Notes: generated from the sequence alone by a model not told the origin. A DNA stretch of 64,000 nucleotides from Faecalibacterium taiwanense (GCF_036632915.2 NZ_CP155552.1:1364001-1428000), one strand, 5' to 3'; positions 55,572 through 64,000 are shown, counted from the first letter of the stretch. Program-made: numbers and translations.

Positions 55572-56891
55572 ATGGCTTCAAAGATCAATAAGGGAGAAAT
55601 CCTCGCCAAGTTTTTTGATGACGGGGAATACACTGCACTGTTTGCTGACGGTGCAGTGAGCGCTGCTTGCGGCTATGCGGCAGGTCAGCAGGCTTACGCT
55701 GTTTACCAGAACGGCGAAGCTGTTACCGTAAAGGATGTTGAAAAGAACATCAAAGTTCTGGAGATGGCAGCTCAGACTGGCTGCCCGGTCGTCACCTTCT
55801 ACAACTCCGTCGGCGCAAAGCTGGCTGAGGGTCTGGACGTGCTGACCGCCAGCGCAAAGCTGAATGCGCAGATCGCAAAGGTTTCCGGCGTGATCCCGCA
55901 GGTGGCTGTTGTTCTGGGTGTCTGCGGCGGCACCAGCGCACTGAGCGCTGCCAATGCAGATGTCTGCATCATGGCTGAGGGCGCAGAGCTGTTCTTCACC
56001 GCTCCGTTCACCTCTGCTGCCAAGGGCGACAAGGTGGCCGATGCCGGCACCGCAGCCGCCGCTGCAAAGGCTGGTGTGGCCGCCATTGTGGCACCCACTG
56101 CTGAGGAAGCTGCCGAGAAAGCTGCTCACATCGTGGGCCTGCTGCCGGCCAACAACCTGACCGGCCCTGCGATCTTTGAGTTCGAGCAGCCCACTGCTGC
56201 TCTGGCTGCCGGTGCAGAGCCTGCAAAGGCTGCTGCTGCCGTGGTCGATAAGGACAGCGCTGTGGAGCTGTATGCAGGCTTTGGCAAGTCTGTTTACACC
56301 GCATTTGCCACCGTGGGCGGCAACGCCGTGGGCGTTGTGGCCACCGGCAAGACCCTGTGCCACAACTGCGTGGCCAAGGCTTCCCGCTTTGTGCGCCTGT
56401 GCGATGCCTTCAGCGTGCCGGTGATCACCATTGTGGATACCGAGGGCTTTGTGCCCAGCGCGACCGATGACATTGCAGGCGGCATCCGTGAGGCTGCCCG
56501 TCTGGCTGCTACCTATGCCGACGCTACCACCGCAAAGGTGGCTGTGCTGGCTGGCAAGGCTGTCGGCCCTGTTTACACCGCTCTGGCTGCTGCCGATCTG
56601 CGCATTGCCGTGACTGGCTGCACCGTCAGCGCACTGGAACCCAGCGCAGCGGTCAGTGTCCTGTACAAGGAAGAGATCGATGCTTCCGACAACATCATTG
56701 CAGCCACCAACGCAAAGGCTGCTGCTTACACCGCCGAGGTGTGCAGCGCAGCAAATGCAGTTGCCTGCGGCGCTGCTGACCTGACCTGCGATGCAGCCAA
56801 TGTGCGTGCAAGCGTTGTTGCCGCACTGGAACTGCTGAGCACCAAGCGTGCTGCCCGCCTGCCCAAGAAGCACGGCAACATGGCTCTGTAA
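55572..56891 (+). CDS. Acyl-CoA carboxyltransferase subunit (MmdA/12S-like), divergent
   Basis: 439 residues, short against about 510 for MmdA or the 12S subunit of transcarboxylase because the N-terminus is trimmed. The crotonase-fold pair is recognisable: NSVGAKLAEGLDVL, SGVIPQVAVVLGVCGGTSAL (first oxyanion hole), VGLLPANNL, SRFVRLCDAFSVPVITIVDT, EGFVPS...GGI, and the canonical end KKHGNMAL. Several glycines usually conserved in the oxyanion holes are replaced, and the protein is very rich in alanine. It would transfer the carboxyl group between biotin and an acyl-CoA. AGGAGG precedes the ATG; the biotin carrier gene follows 49 bases later. Confidence 0.8.
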   Translation: MASKINKGEILAKFFDDGEYTALFADGAVSAACGYAAGQQAYAVYQNGEAVTVKDVEKNIKVLEMAAQTGCPVVTFYNSVGAKLAEGLDVLTASAKLNAQIAKVSGVIPQVAVVLGVCGGTSALSAANADVCIMAEGAELFFTAPFTSAAKGDKVADAGTAAAAAKAGVAAIVAPTAEEAAEKAAHIVGLLPANNLTGPAIFEFEQPTAALAAGAEPAKAAAAVVDKDSAVELYAGFGKSVYTAFATVGGNAVGVVATGKTLCHNCVAKASRFVRLCDAFSVPVITIVDTEGFVPSATDDIAGGIREAARLAATYADATTAKVAVLAGKAVGPVYTALAAADLRIAVTGCTVSALEPSAAVSVLYKEEIDASDNIIAATNAKAAAYTAEVCSAANAVACGAADLTCDAANVRASVVAALELLSTKRAARLPKKHGNMAL

Positions 56892-56940
56892 TCGTCTGTA
56901 TAAATCTTTTTGATACGATTTTGATTTGGAGGATCCTTCC

Positions 56941-57321
56941 ATGAAGTACTACAATATTACCGTCAATGGCGTTGCTTACAGCGTCTCCGTGGAGGAGACT
57001 GCCGCTGGTGCTGCTCCGGTTGCTGCTGCAGCTCCTGCCGCACCCGCTGCTCCTAAGGCTGCTCCGGCTCCCGCTGCTGCTCCCAAGGCTGCTGCAGGCG
57101 CTGCTGGTGCCGTTGCCGTCAAGGCTCCCATGCCCGGCAACATTCTGGATGTCAAGGTCAAGGCCGGTGCATCCGTGAAGGCTGGCGACGTGCTGGTGAT
57201 CCTGGAGGCCATGAAGATGGAGAACGAGATCGTTGCTCCGCAGGATGGCACTGTGGCTTCCATCAACGTCAACAAGGGCGACACCGTCAACTCCGGTGAC
57301 GTTCTGGTTTCCATGAACTAA
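56941..57321 (+). CDS. Biotin carboxyl carrier protein (1.3S-like)
   Basis: 126 residues from ATG 56941 after TTGGAGG. A short N-terminal beta segment is followed by an Ala/Pro-rich flexible linker (residues 22-62) and a biotinyl domain whose biotin acceptor is the Lys in LEAMKMENEI, near residue 92. The C-terminal INVNKGDTVNSGDVLV completes the hammerhead. It shuttles carboxyl groups between the two flanking carboxyltransferases. No OadG-like membrane helix is present. Confidence 0.95.
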   Translation: MKYYNITVNGVAYSVSVEETAAGAAPVAAAAPAAPAAPKAAPAPAAAPKAAAGAAGAVAVKAPMPGNILDVKVKAGASVKAGDVLVILEAMKMENEIVAPQDGTVASINVNKGDTVNSGDVLVSMN

Positions 57322-57337
57322 GGGAGAGGTGACAATC

Positions 57338-58741
57338 ATGGCCAAAAAGCCGATCAAGGTTACTGAGGTCGTCCTGCGCGATGCCCACCAGTCTCTGCTG
57401 GCCACCCGCATGACCATGGATGAGATGCGTCCCATCCTGCCGGAAATGGATAAGATTAACTACTTCTCCGTGGAGTGCTGGGGCGGCGCTACGTTCGACA
57501 GCTGCATCCGCTTTCTGGACGAAGACCCGTGGGAGCGCCTGCGCATCCTGCGCAAGGAACTGCCCCACCAGAAGCTGCAGATGCTGTTCCGCGGCCAGAA
57601 CATGCTGGGCTACCGCCCCTACGCAGACGATGCCGTTGAGTACTTTGTGCAGAAGTCTGTTGCAAACGGCATCGACGTGATCCGTATTTTCGATGCACTG
57701 AACGATCCGCGCAACCTGCAGACCGCCATCAAGGCAGCCAACAAGGAAGGCGCTCATGTGCAGGGCTGCATCAGCTACACCCTCAGCCCCGTGCACAACA
57801 ACGAGTACTTTGCAGCCTACGCCAAGACCCTGGAGGAGATGGGCGCAAACTCCATCTGCATCAAGGATATGGCCGGTCTGCTGACCCCCTATACCTGCTA
57901 CGATCTGGTGAAGAAGCTGAAGGAGACCGTCAGCATCCCTGTTGACATCCACAGCCACTACACCGCAGGTCTGGCTTCCATGTCCATCCTGAAGGGCATC
58001 GAGGCAGGTGCCGACATCATCGATACCGCCATGAGCCCCCTGAGCCTGGGCACCAGCCACATGCCCACCGAGAGTCTGGTCGCTGCCCTGCAGGGCACCG
58101 ATTACGACACCGGTCTGGATCTGAAGCAGCTGAACGTTGTGCGCGCATACTTTGCAAAGCTGCGCGAGAAGTACATTGCCAACGGCCAGATCAGCCCGAA
58201 GAGCCTGGGCGTGGATGCAAACACCCTGCTGTATCAGGTGCCGGGCGGCATGTTCTCCAACATGCTCAAACAGCTGAAGGATGCCGGCAAGGAAGATAAG
58301 CTGGACGAAGTGCTGGCAGAGATCCCCCGCGTCCGCGAGGATGCAGGCTATCCGCCGCTGGTCACCCCCACCAGCCAGATCGTTGGTACGCAGGCTGTGT
58401 TCAATGTGATCCTGGGCGAGCGCTATAAGATGGTCACCAAGGAGTTCAAGGGTCTGGTCCACGGTGATTACGGCAAGACTCCCGCTCCCATCAAGCCCGA
58501 GTTCACCAAGAAGATCCTGGGCGATGAGCAGCCCATTACCTGCCGCTTTGCTGATACTCTGGCTCCTGAGATGGACAAGCTGAAGGCAGAAGCTGCCAAG
58601 TGGGCAACGCAGGAAGAGGATGTGCTGACCTACGCAATGTTCCCGCAGGTGGCACCCAAGTTCTTTGAAAAGCGCAATGCCAAGAAGCAGGGCGTGGACG
58701 GCGACCATGTGGACTACACCAATCAGTCTCATCCCGTCTGA
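57338..58741 (+). CDS. Pyruvate/oxaloacetate carboxyltransferase subunit (5S/OadA-like)
   Basis: 467 residues from ATG 57338 after AGGGAGAGG; GTG 57329 lies within that site. The TIM-barrel has VVLRDAHQSLLATRM (metal-binding Asp), the MLFRGQNMLGYRPYADD stretch, IKDMAGLL and VDIHSHYTAG (HxH metal ligands), and the conserved YQVPGGMFSN. No biotin domain is fused, so the separate carrier serves it. The family includes transcarboxylase 5S, pyruvate carboxylase subunit B and oxaloacetate decarboxylase alpha. With a 12S-like partner and no membrane subunit nearby, a soluble transcarboxylase is the simplest reading. Confidence 0.9.
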   Translation: MAKKPIKVTEVVLRDAHQSLLATRMTMDEMRPILPEMDKINYFSVECWGGATFDSCIRFLDEDPWERLRILRKELPHQKLQMLFRGQNMLGYRPYADDAVEYFVQKSVANGIDVIRIFDALNDPRNLQTAIKAANKEGAHVQGCISYTLSPVHNNEYFAAYAKTLEEMGANSICIKDMAGLLTPYTCYDLVKKLKETVSIPVDIHSHYTAGLASMSILKGIEAGADIIDTAMSPLSLGTSHMPTESLVAALQGTDYDTGLDLKQLNVVRAYFAKLREKYIANGQISPKSLGVDANTLLYQVPGGMFSNMLKQLKDAGKEDKLDEVLAEIPRVREDAGYPPLVTPTSQIVGTQAVFNVILGERYKMVTKEFKGLVHGDYGKTPAPIKPEFTKKILGDEQPITCRFADTLAPEMDKLKAEAAKWATQEEDVLTYAMFPQVAPKFFEKRNAKKQGVDGDHVDYTNQSHPV

Positions 58742-58758
58742 TCTTTCATAACGGATTC

Positions 58759-58795
58759 AGGAGCTTCTCGCTTTTGCGGCGGGAGGCTCCTTTTG
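58759..58795 (+). terminator. Terminator of the carboxyltransferase operon
   Basis: AGGAGCTTCTCGC at 58759-58771 pairs with GCGGGAGGCTCCT at 58779-58791 (two G-U), followed by T. Confidence 0.85.
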
Positions 58796-58837
58796 TGTTT
58801 TGCACCGGATCTGGCCCCCAAAATGGGCGGCGGCTCA

Positions 58838-58866
58838 TTGACATGAAAATCCATCCATTTTATAAT
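58838..58866 (+). promoter_or_regulatory. Consensus promoter of the HTH gene
   Basis: TTGACA at 58838-58843, 17 bases, TATAAT at 58861-58866: both boxes and the spacer are perfect. Confidence 0.9.
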
Positions 58867-58880
58867 GAATCAAAATGGAT
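58853..58880. promoter_or_regulatory. Operator-like inverted repeat across the -10 box
   Basis: ATCCATTTT (58853-58861) and AAAATGGAT (58872-58880) are perfect complements with a 10-base spacer that contains most of the -10 box. The layout is that of a repressor site. Confidence 0.6.
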
Positions 58881-58925
58881 GCAGCCGACACCCGGGCATC
58901 CCCGGAAAAAGAAGAGGTGATCTGC

Positions 58926-59267
58926 ATGAGAAGCATCACGGCACAGCGCCTTGCGGAATTTACAGAGCAGGATTATGAATTTACCTTCGGCATCACCCGG
59001 AAGGAATTTGCCCAGATGCTGGAAGCACTGAATGCGGCTTATTGCAAGGAGCACCGGCGCAGGCCGCATTTTACCAAGATCACAATGCAGGATAAGCTGG
59101 TGCTGACTTTGCTCTACCGCCGCGAGTACCGCAGCATGGAGAACATTGCGGCAGAATACGGTGTCTCCCGCGATACCATTGCGGACAATATCCACTGGGT
59201 GGAGCGCGCACTGCTGAACGCAAATCTGCTGCAGAACAGCGTGACCTGCGTATATAAAACCAACTGA
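58926..59267 (+). CDS. Stand-alone transposase-type helix-turn-helix protein
   Basis: 113 residues from ATG 58926 (AGAGGTGAT upstream); an earlier ATG 58875 would sit at the transcription start and is rejected. MQDKLVLTLLYRREYRSMEN and IAAEYGVSRDTIADNIHWVE match the N-terminal DNA-binding domain (HTH_Tnp_4 type) of IS5-like transposases, but the protein ends soon after with no DDE catalytic domain. No remnant of that domain follows; a strong terminator comes six bases after the stop. With its perfect promoter and an operator-like repeat it looks like a domesticated, probably self-regulating DNA-binding protein. Confidence 0.8.
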   Translation: MRSITAQRLAEFTEQDYEFTFGITRKEFAQMLEALNAAYCKEHRRRPHFTKITMQDKLVLTLLYRREYRSMENIAAEYGVSRDTIADNIHWVERALLNANLLQNSVTCVYKTN

Positions 59268-59272
59268 AACAG

Positions 59273-59314
59273 GCTCTGATACGGGATCGGAAGATTTTGT
59301 ATCAGAGCTTTTTT
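59273..59314 (+). terminator. Terminator of the HTH gene
   Basis: GCTCTGATAC at 59273-59282 pairs perfectly with GTATCAGAGC at 59299-59308, then six T. Confidence 0.95.
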
Positions 59315-59367
59315 GCTTTGCACCGTGTATTGCGGCCGGTTTTGGCGGCGGCACGCAACAGTGCACC

Positions 59368-59396
59368 TTGAATTTTGAGCCGAAGAATAGTAAAAT
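59368..59396 (+). promoter_or_regulatory. Promoter of the yicC-remA-gmk-priA-def genes
   Basis: TTGAAT at 59368-59373, 17 bases, TAAAAT at 59391-59396. About 100 bases of leader precede yicC. Confidence 0.65.
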
Positions 59397-59498
59397 GAAA
59401 CTATATGTATCGTAACATGGGTTTGTGTACCCAAAGGCGGATACGTATACCGAAACTTGTAAGCTGAAACACTGAAAATGTAAGAACAGGAGAGCGTT

Positions 59499-60377
59499 AT
59501 GATCTTAAGCATGACCGGCTTTGGCCGGGGGACTGCTGTGCGCAATGGCCGTGAGATCACGGTGGAGCTGCGCAGCGTGAATTCCCGCTACTTTGAGTAT
59601 TCTTCGCGCATCCCGCGCACCTGCAGCTATCTGGACAGCCGCTTGAAAAAGCAGCTCAACGAGCGCATTTCCCGCGGCAAGGTGGAGCTGAGCATGACCG
59701 TGCAGAATGTGGACGCTGCCGATACGGTGGTGGCCGTCAACATGGAGCTGGCACGCAGCTACCAGCAGGCCATGCGGGATATTTCGGAACAGCTGGGTGT
59801 CAAGAACGATATCTCTGCGGGCGTGCTGACCCGCTTCCCGGATGTGCTCACCACCCGCCACGCGGATGTGGACGAGGAACAGCTGTGGGAAGATGTTTCT
59901 GCCGTTACCGCACAGGCGCTGGACCGCTTTGTGGAGATGCGCGCCGCCGAGGGTGCCAAAATGAAGGCAGACGTGGAAAACCGCCTGAACTTCCTCGAGG
60001 AGTGCGTGGGCAGGGTGGAGACTTTGAGCGCAGGCCGCGTGGAAGCCTACACCAACCGCCTGTACGAGAAGCTCAAGGTCATTCTGGAGGACCGCGATAT
60101 CGACGATGCCCGCGTGCTGACCGAGGCCGCTATTTTTGGAGATAAGACCGCTGTGGATGAAGAAACGGTGCGCCTGCGCAGCCACATTGCGCAGTACCGC
60201 GATATCCTCAAGCTGGACGAGCCGGTGGGCCGCAAGTTGGACTTTTTGACGCAGGAGCTGAACCGCGAGACCAATACCATCGGCTCCAAGTGTCAGGATC
60301 TGGATATCACCCGCATCGTGGTGGATATGAAGGCGGAGATCGAAAAGATCCGCGAACAGATCCAGAATCTGGAGTGA
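59499..60377 (+). CDS. yicC: YicC/YloC family endoribonuclease
   Basis: 292 residues. [20 protein letters not shown] and [15 protein letters not shown] at the N-terminus and [21 protein letters not shown] near residue 260 are the family signatures. Enteric YicC is an endoribonuclease linked to small-RNA turnover; the Bacillus relative is YloC. AGGAGAG stands before ATG 59499. The yicC-remA-gmk order is standard in Firmicutes. Confidence 0.95.
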   Translation: MILSMTGFGRGTAVRNGREITVELRSVNSRYFEYSSRIPRTCSYLDSRLKKQLNERISRGKVELSMTVQNVDAADTVVAVNMELARSYQQAMRDISEQLGVKNDISAGVLTRFPDVLTTRHADVDEEQLWEDVSAVTAQALDRFVEMRAAEGAKMKADVENRLNFLEECVGRVETLSAGRVEAYTNRLYEKLKVILEDRDIDDARVLTEAAIFGDKTAVDEETVRLRSHIAQYRDILKLDEPVGRKLDFLTQELNRETNTIGSKCQDLDITRIVVDMKAEIEKIREQIQNLE

Positions 60378-60399
60378 TACAGAAAATTCGGAGGGGTTT

Positions 60400-60681
60400 A
60401 TGAAGCTCATCAACATCGGGTTTGGCAATATGGTCAGTGCAGGCCGTGTGGTGGCAGTGGTCAGCCCGGATTCCGCCCCGGTCAAGCGCCTTGTAAAGGA
60501 AGCGCGGGAGCGCGGAATGCTGATCGATGCATCCTATGGCCGCAGCACCCGTGCAGTGCTTATCATGGACTCCGATCATGTGGTGCTCTCGGCGCTTCAG
60601 CCGGAAACGGTGGCCAACCGTGCGGCAGGGCAGGAGGGCAAAACACCAGCAGAGGAGGAACAGACCCATGGCGAACGATAA
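60400..60681 (+). CDS. remA: RemA-like DNA-binding regulator (DUF370)
   Basis: 93 residues. [30 protein letters not shown] is the RemA core, and the arginines in [17 protein letters not shown] fit its DNA contacts. RemA forms ring-like oligomers and controls matrix and osmoprotection genes in Bacillus. CGGAGGGG precedes the ATG. The last 14 bases overlap gmk. Confidence 0.93.
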   Translation: MKLINIGFGNMVSAGRVVAVVSPDSAPVKRLVKEARERGMLIDASYGRSTRAVLIMDSDHVVLSALQPETVANRAAGQEGKTPAEEEQTHGER

Positions 60682-61240
60682 ATATTTGTTTGTGGTCTCC
60701 GGCGCGGCCGGTACCGGCAAGGACAGCGTGGTGAAGGCACTGCGCGAAGCACACCCGGAGATCGAAAAGACTGTTTCCGCCACCACCCGCGCACCGCGTC
60801 CCGGTGAGCAGGAGGGCGTGGATTATTATTACCGCACCCGGGAGCAGTTCCAGCAGCTGATCGAGAACGATCAGGTGGTGGAGCACAACTTCTACAACGG
60901 CAACTACTACGGTACCCTGCGCGAGGAAGTGGACAAGCGCCTTGCAGCCCGGAAGGTGGTCGTTCTGGTCATCGATGTGCACGGCGCAGCGAACATCCGC
61001 CGCATGTTCCCAGGCGCGACCACCGTGTTCCTGCTGCCGCCGTCGGTGGAGGAGCTGGAGCGCCGTCTGCGGGGACGCGGCACCGAGACCGAGGACAGCA
61101 TTCAGGAACGTCTTGCCACCGCCCGACAGGAGCTGGCCCAGCAGGATAAATTCACCCTGAAGCTGGTTAACGACCAGGTCGATACCTGCGCCGATGCACT
61201 GTATCAGGCCATCTGCCAGCGCATTGGTGCCGCAGAATAA
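60668..61240 (+). CDS. gmk: Guanylate kinase
   Basis: 190 residues from ATG 60668, with GAGGAGGAAC inside the remA end. The P-loop is [12 protein letters not shown] (usual GPSGAGKST form altered). [19 protein letters not shown] is the GMP-binding block, and [14 protein letters not shown] the lid. It phosphorylates GMP to GDP. In many Firmicutes rpoZ and coaBC follow; here priA follows directly. Confidence 0.96.
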   Translation: MANDKYLFVVSGAAGTGKDSVVKALREAHPEIEKTVSATTRAPRPGEQEGVDYYYRTREQFQQLIENDQVVEHNFYNGNYYGTLREEVDKRLAARKVVVLVIDVHGAANIRRMFPGATTVFLLPPSVEELERRLRGRGTETEDSIQERLATARQELAQQDKFTLKLVNDQVDTCADALYQAICQRIGAAE

Positions 61241-61261
61241 CATTTTGAAGGAGCTGGACGA

Positions 61262-63520
61262 ATGCCCAAAACGGTAGGCGTTGCCGTCAGCAATGCGACC
61301 TTCCACTTTGATAAGCTTTATACCTATGCCGTCATGCCGGATCAGCAGAATGCGGTAAAACTTGGCAGCATGGTGCTGGTGCCCTTTGGCCGCGGCAGCC
61401 GCGCCCGCATGGGCGTGGTGCTGGCCTGCGATGCCGAACCGGAAAGCACGAAGCTGAAATATCTTTTCGACGTGGCCCCGGCATCCGCCTGTCTGACCCC
61501 GGAACTGCTGCGGCTGGTGCATTTTCTGAAGGAGCGCACCTTCTGCACCTATTACGAGGCGGTCAAGGCGGTCATTCCCTATGGTGCACAGTACAAGCCT
61601 GCCGTGGCGGCAGACGGCGTAACGCCGGTGCTGCAAAAGCAGCTCACCCGCCACACCGAGAACTCCTACCGCCTTGTGGGCGGGCTGCCGCCAAAACCGA
61701 AGCCGACAGCCAAGCAATTGGCGGCAGTGGCGCTGCTGGGCGGCGGGCCGCGCACCCTGAACGAGCTGGAAGACAAGGGCATCAGCCGTGCCGTGCTGGA
61801 TAACCTGTGCGCCAAAGGCGTGCTGGAATGCAGCAAGGTGAACAAATCCATCGACCTGTATTCGTCCATCCCGCTGAAAAACGAGCCGATCACCCTCACG
61901 CAGGAGCAGCAGGCGGCTTACGATGCTCTGCTGCCAAAGCTGGAAGACGATGCACCCCACTCGGCGCTGCTCTACGGCGTGACCGGCAGCGGCAAGACGC
62001 TGGTGTTTTTAAAGCTCATTGCCCGCTGTCTGGAGCAGGGCAGGCGTGCGCTGGTGCTGGTGCCGGAGATCAGCCTGACCCCGCAGATGATCCTGCGGCT
62101 CAAGAGTCAGTTTGGCCGCCGGGTGGCGGTGCAGCACTCTGCCCTCAACCACACCGAACGCCTTTTGCAGTGGCAGATGATCCAGGACGGCGGCGCAGAC
62201 ATCGTGGTGGGTACCCGCAGTGCCATCTTTTCGCCGCTGGAAAACATCGGGCTCATCATCATCGATGAGGAGCAGGAGCACACCTACCGCTCGGAATCCG
62301 CGCCCCGCTATTCTGCCCACGAGGTGGCCCGGCAGCGCGCGGCGGAAAGCGGTGCATTGCTTCTGCTGGCAAGCGCCACCCCCAGCACCGAGAGCTTTTA
62401 CGCGGCCCAGCATGGCCGCACCCAGCTGGTGCGGCTGACCCAGCGCTACGGCGGCAACCCGCTGCCCACGGTGCAGATCGTGGATATGCGCGCAGAGCTG
62501 GCGGCAGGCAACCCGCGGGAGATCAGTCTGTCGCTGGAAGATGCCATCCGCCGCAATCTGGATGCAGGCAAGCAGACCATTTTGCTGCTGAACCGCCGGG
62601 GCTACCAGACCATGGCCCAGTGCGAGGACTGCCGCGAGGTGCTCAAGTGCACAAAGTGCAGCGTGCCGATGGTGTACCACAAAGCGGCGCACAAGGTATT
62701 GTGCCACTACTGCGGCAGCCAGATGGAACCGCCCACTGTGTGCCCCGCCTGCGGCGGCAAGCTGCAGTACCGGGGCTTCGGCACCCAGAAAGCCGAGGAA
62801 GAGCTGGCAAAGCTGTTCCCGGATGCGCGGGTGCTGCGCATGGATCAGGATTCCACTGCCGCAAAGGATGCCCACGAAAAGCTGCTGGCAAGGTTTGCGA
62901 ACCACGAATATGACATCATGGTGGGCACCCAGATGGTGGCCAAGGGACTGGATTTTGAGGATGTGACCCTTGTGGGCGTGCTGGGCATCGACTCGCTGCT
63001 GTTTGCGCAGGGCTTCCGCGCGTATGAGAACGTGTTCAGCCTCATCACGCAGGTGGTGGGCCGCAGCGGACGGGCCAGAGACCCGGGCTTTGCCATCATC
63101 CAGACCACCGACCCCGATAACCCGGTGCTGAACCTTGCCGCCGCGCAGGACTACGATGCCTTTTTTGAGCAGGAGATCGCCTACCGCAAGCTGGGCCTGT
63201 ACCCGCCCTTCTGCGGGCTGTGCGTCATTGGCTTTGCAGGCGCAAAGGAGATCGAGGTGGCACGGGCGGCGGCGCGCTTTGCGGCCCTGCTGGGCCAGCA
63301 GGCGGCAAAACAGCCGGACCTGCCGCTGCGGGTGCTTGGCCCCACGCCCGGCAGCATTGAAAAAATCAACGACACCTACCGCTACAAACTTACCATCAAG
63401 TGCCGCAACGACCGCCGCTTCCGCGACCTTGTGCGCAGCACACTGGAAAGATACGAACAGGAAAAACTTCCGTCCAAGGCCACCGTTGCGGTGGACCTGC
63501 ACTCGGACGGTGACATCTGA
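61262..63520 (+). CDS. priA: Primosomal replication restart helicase PriA
   Basis: 752 residues. The N-terminal 3'-DNA-binding domain is followed by the helicase core: GVTGSGKTLVFLKLI (Walker A near 240), IIDEEQEHTY (Walker B DEEH form), and motifs SATPSTESF and VGRSGRARDPG. Between the RecA lobes is the zinc domain with CEDCREVLKCTKC and CHYCG...CPACGG. It reloads the replisome at stalled forks. AAGGAG precedes the ATG. def begins 16 bases behind its stop. Confidence 0.96.
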   Translation: MPKTVGVAVSNATFHFDKLYTYAVMPDQQNAVKLGSMVLVPFGRGSRARMGVVLACDAEPESTKLKYLFDVAPASACLTPELLRLVHFLKERTFCTYYEAVKAVIPYGAQYKPAVAADGVTPVLQKQLTRHTENSYRLVGGLPPKPKPTAKQLAAVALLGGGPRTLNELEDKGISRAVLDNLCAKGVLECSKVNKSIDLYSSIPLKNEPITLTQEQQAAYDALLPKLEDDAPHSALLYGVTGSGKTLVFLKLIARCLEQGRRALVLVPEISLTPQMILRLKSQFGRRVAVQHSALNHTERLLQWQMIQDGGADIVVGTRSAIFSPLENIGLIIIDEEQEHTYRSESAPRYSAHEVARQRAAESGALLLLASATPSTESFYAAQHGRTQLVRLTQRYGGNPLPTVQIVDMRAELAAGNPREISLSLEDAIRRNLDAGKQTILLLNRRGYQTMAQCEDCREVLKCTKCSVPMVYHKAAHKVLCHYCGSQMEPPTVCPACGGKLQYRGFGTQKAEEELAKLFPDARVLRMDQDSTAAKDAHEKLLARFANHEYDIMVGTQMVAKGLDFEDVTLVGVLGIDSLLFAQGFRAYENVFSLITQVVGRSGRARDPGFAIIQTTDPDNPVLNLAAAQDYDAFFEQEIAYRKLGLYPPFCGLCVIGFAGAKEIEVARAAARFAALLGQQAAKQPDLPLRVLGPTPGSIEKINDTYRYKLTIKCRNDRRFRDLVRSTLERYEQEKLPSKATVAVDLHSDGDI

Positions 63521-63536
63521 TTTGGAGGTACCATAA

Positions 63537-64000
63537 ATGGCTATCCGTAACATTGTAAAAGAGGGCGATCCCATCCTGAACAAGGTCTGCCGCCCCGTCA
63601 CCACCTTTGATGACCGTCTGGCTACCCTGCTGGACGACATGCACGAGACCATGATCGCCGCCGACGGCGTGGGTCTGGCCGGCCCGCAGGTGGGCATGCT
63701 GCGCCGTCTGTTCGTGGTGTGGGACACCACCGACGCGCCCGAGGAGATCCCCGAAGATTACGAATATAAGTTCATCGACTTCGTCAACCCGGAAATTCTG
63801 GCTGTATCCGAGGAAGAGGAGACCGCCTACGAGGGCTGTCTGTCCTTCCCGGGCCACAACGGCGCTGTGACCCGTCCCGTGGCGGTCAAGGTGCGCGCAC
63901 AGGACCGCCACGGTGAGTGGTTCGAGCTGGAAGCTGAGAATTTGCTGGGCCGCTGCATCCAGCACGAGAACGACCATCTGGACGGCATTACCATCATGCA
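63537..64000 (+). CDS. def: Peptide deformylase, N-terminal 154 residues
   Basis: ATG 63537 follows TTTGGAGG and the frame stays open to the window edge, so the end is missing. MAIRNIVKEGDPILNKVCRPV is a typical start. The three motifs are all present: GVGLAGPQVG (usual GVGLAAPQVG), EGCLSFPG with the zinc Cys, and QHENDHLDG with the HExxH ligands. It removes the formyl group from new proteins. It continues the gmk-priA unit, where fmt normally follows. Confidence 0.95.
   Translation, partial: MAIRNIVKEGDPILNKVCRPVTTFDDRLATLLDDMHETMIAADGVGLAGPQVGMLRRLFVVWDTTDAPEEIPEDYEYKFIDFVNPEILAVSEEEETAYEGCLSFPGHNGAVTRPVAVKVRAQDRHGEWFELEAENLLGRCIQHENDHLDGITIM

Noticed and set aside
1..64000. CRISPR arrays, tRNA or rRNA genes, intact insertion sequences, prophage genes
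   Set aside because: None was recognised. The only transposase-like gene lacks a catalytic domain and terminal repeats.

Overview
The window reads as chromosomal DNA of a G+C-rich, low-motility Firmicute of the Oscillospiraceae/Ruminococcaceae type, most like Faecalibacterium. The main evidence is a complete butyrate module (thiolase, crotonase, 3-hydroxybutyryl-CoA dehydrogenase, butyryl-CoA dehydrogenase, EtfBA) facing a 448-residue butyryl-CoA:acetate CoA-transferase. Other Firmicute marks are a glmS ribozyme, the mazG-rqcP-yabP-yabQ-divIC-S1 gene order, RemA, and SigA-type promoters (TTGnnn-17-TATAAT, often with an extended TGn). The species name is inferred, not proved.

Layout. 1-9.9 kb: a co-directional housekeeping run: end of a FAD-dependent dehydrogenase, an XpaC-like membrane protein, recJ, rel, dtd, a metallo-beta-lactamase-fold hydrolase, hemZ and a uridine-kinase-like protein, mostly with overlapping or touching ends. 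10-13.7 kb: zinc-ribbon protein, mazG, hup, then the rqcP/yabP/yabQ/divIC/S1 block, which keeps two sporulation-type genes. 13.8-18.8 kb: rRNA methyltransferase, a DUF5685-like gene with a membrane partner, and glmS behind its self-cleaving ribozyme. 19.1-29.2 kb: butyrate region. The CoA-transferase and an AI-2E-type exporter lie on the minus strand; coaD and the six-gene thl-etfA series lie on the plus strand. The 513-nt divergent region between them holds two Rex-like palindromes.

29.3-35.7 kb: a secreted double-CAP protein with an unusual three-hairpin leader, a YigZ protein, then dGTPase-like/dnaG/rpoD. 36-48.6 kb: rpoB-rpoC and the str genes rpsL, rpsG, fusA, tuf, each unit with recognisable promoters and terminators. 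rpoB follows rpoD rather than ribosomal stalk genes. 48.9-53.2 kb: a GyrI-like protein, guaA, and a small accessory patch: a TetR regulator with two matching palindromic operators and a frameshifted membrane gene. 53.2-58.8 kb: a membrane glycerophosphodiesterase on the minus strand, then a three-gene biotin-dependent carboxyltransferase set (12S-like, 1.3S-like, 5S-like). 58.8-64 kb: a free-standing transposase-type HTH gene with its own promoter, operator-like repeat and terminator, then yicC, remA, gmk, priA and the start of def.

How it fits together: most of the window is information-processing and central metabolism. Butyrate genes, RNA polymerase and str genes use visibly different codons (GCT, CGT, GGT, CTG) from the GCC/CGC-rich housekeeping genes, as expected for very highly expressed genes. 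Nothing resembles a defence island, CRISPR array, prophage or tRNA cluster. The most interesting leads are regulatory: paired Rex-like operators between the CoA-transferase and the thl series, the TetR operator pair, the domesticated transposase HTH, the structured rpoB and CAP leaders, and the soluble transcarboxylase-like trio.
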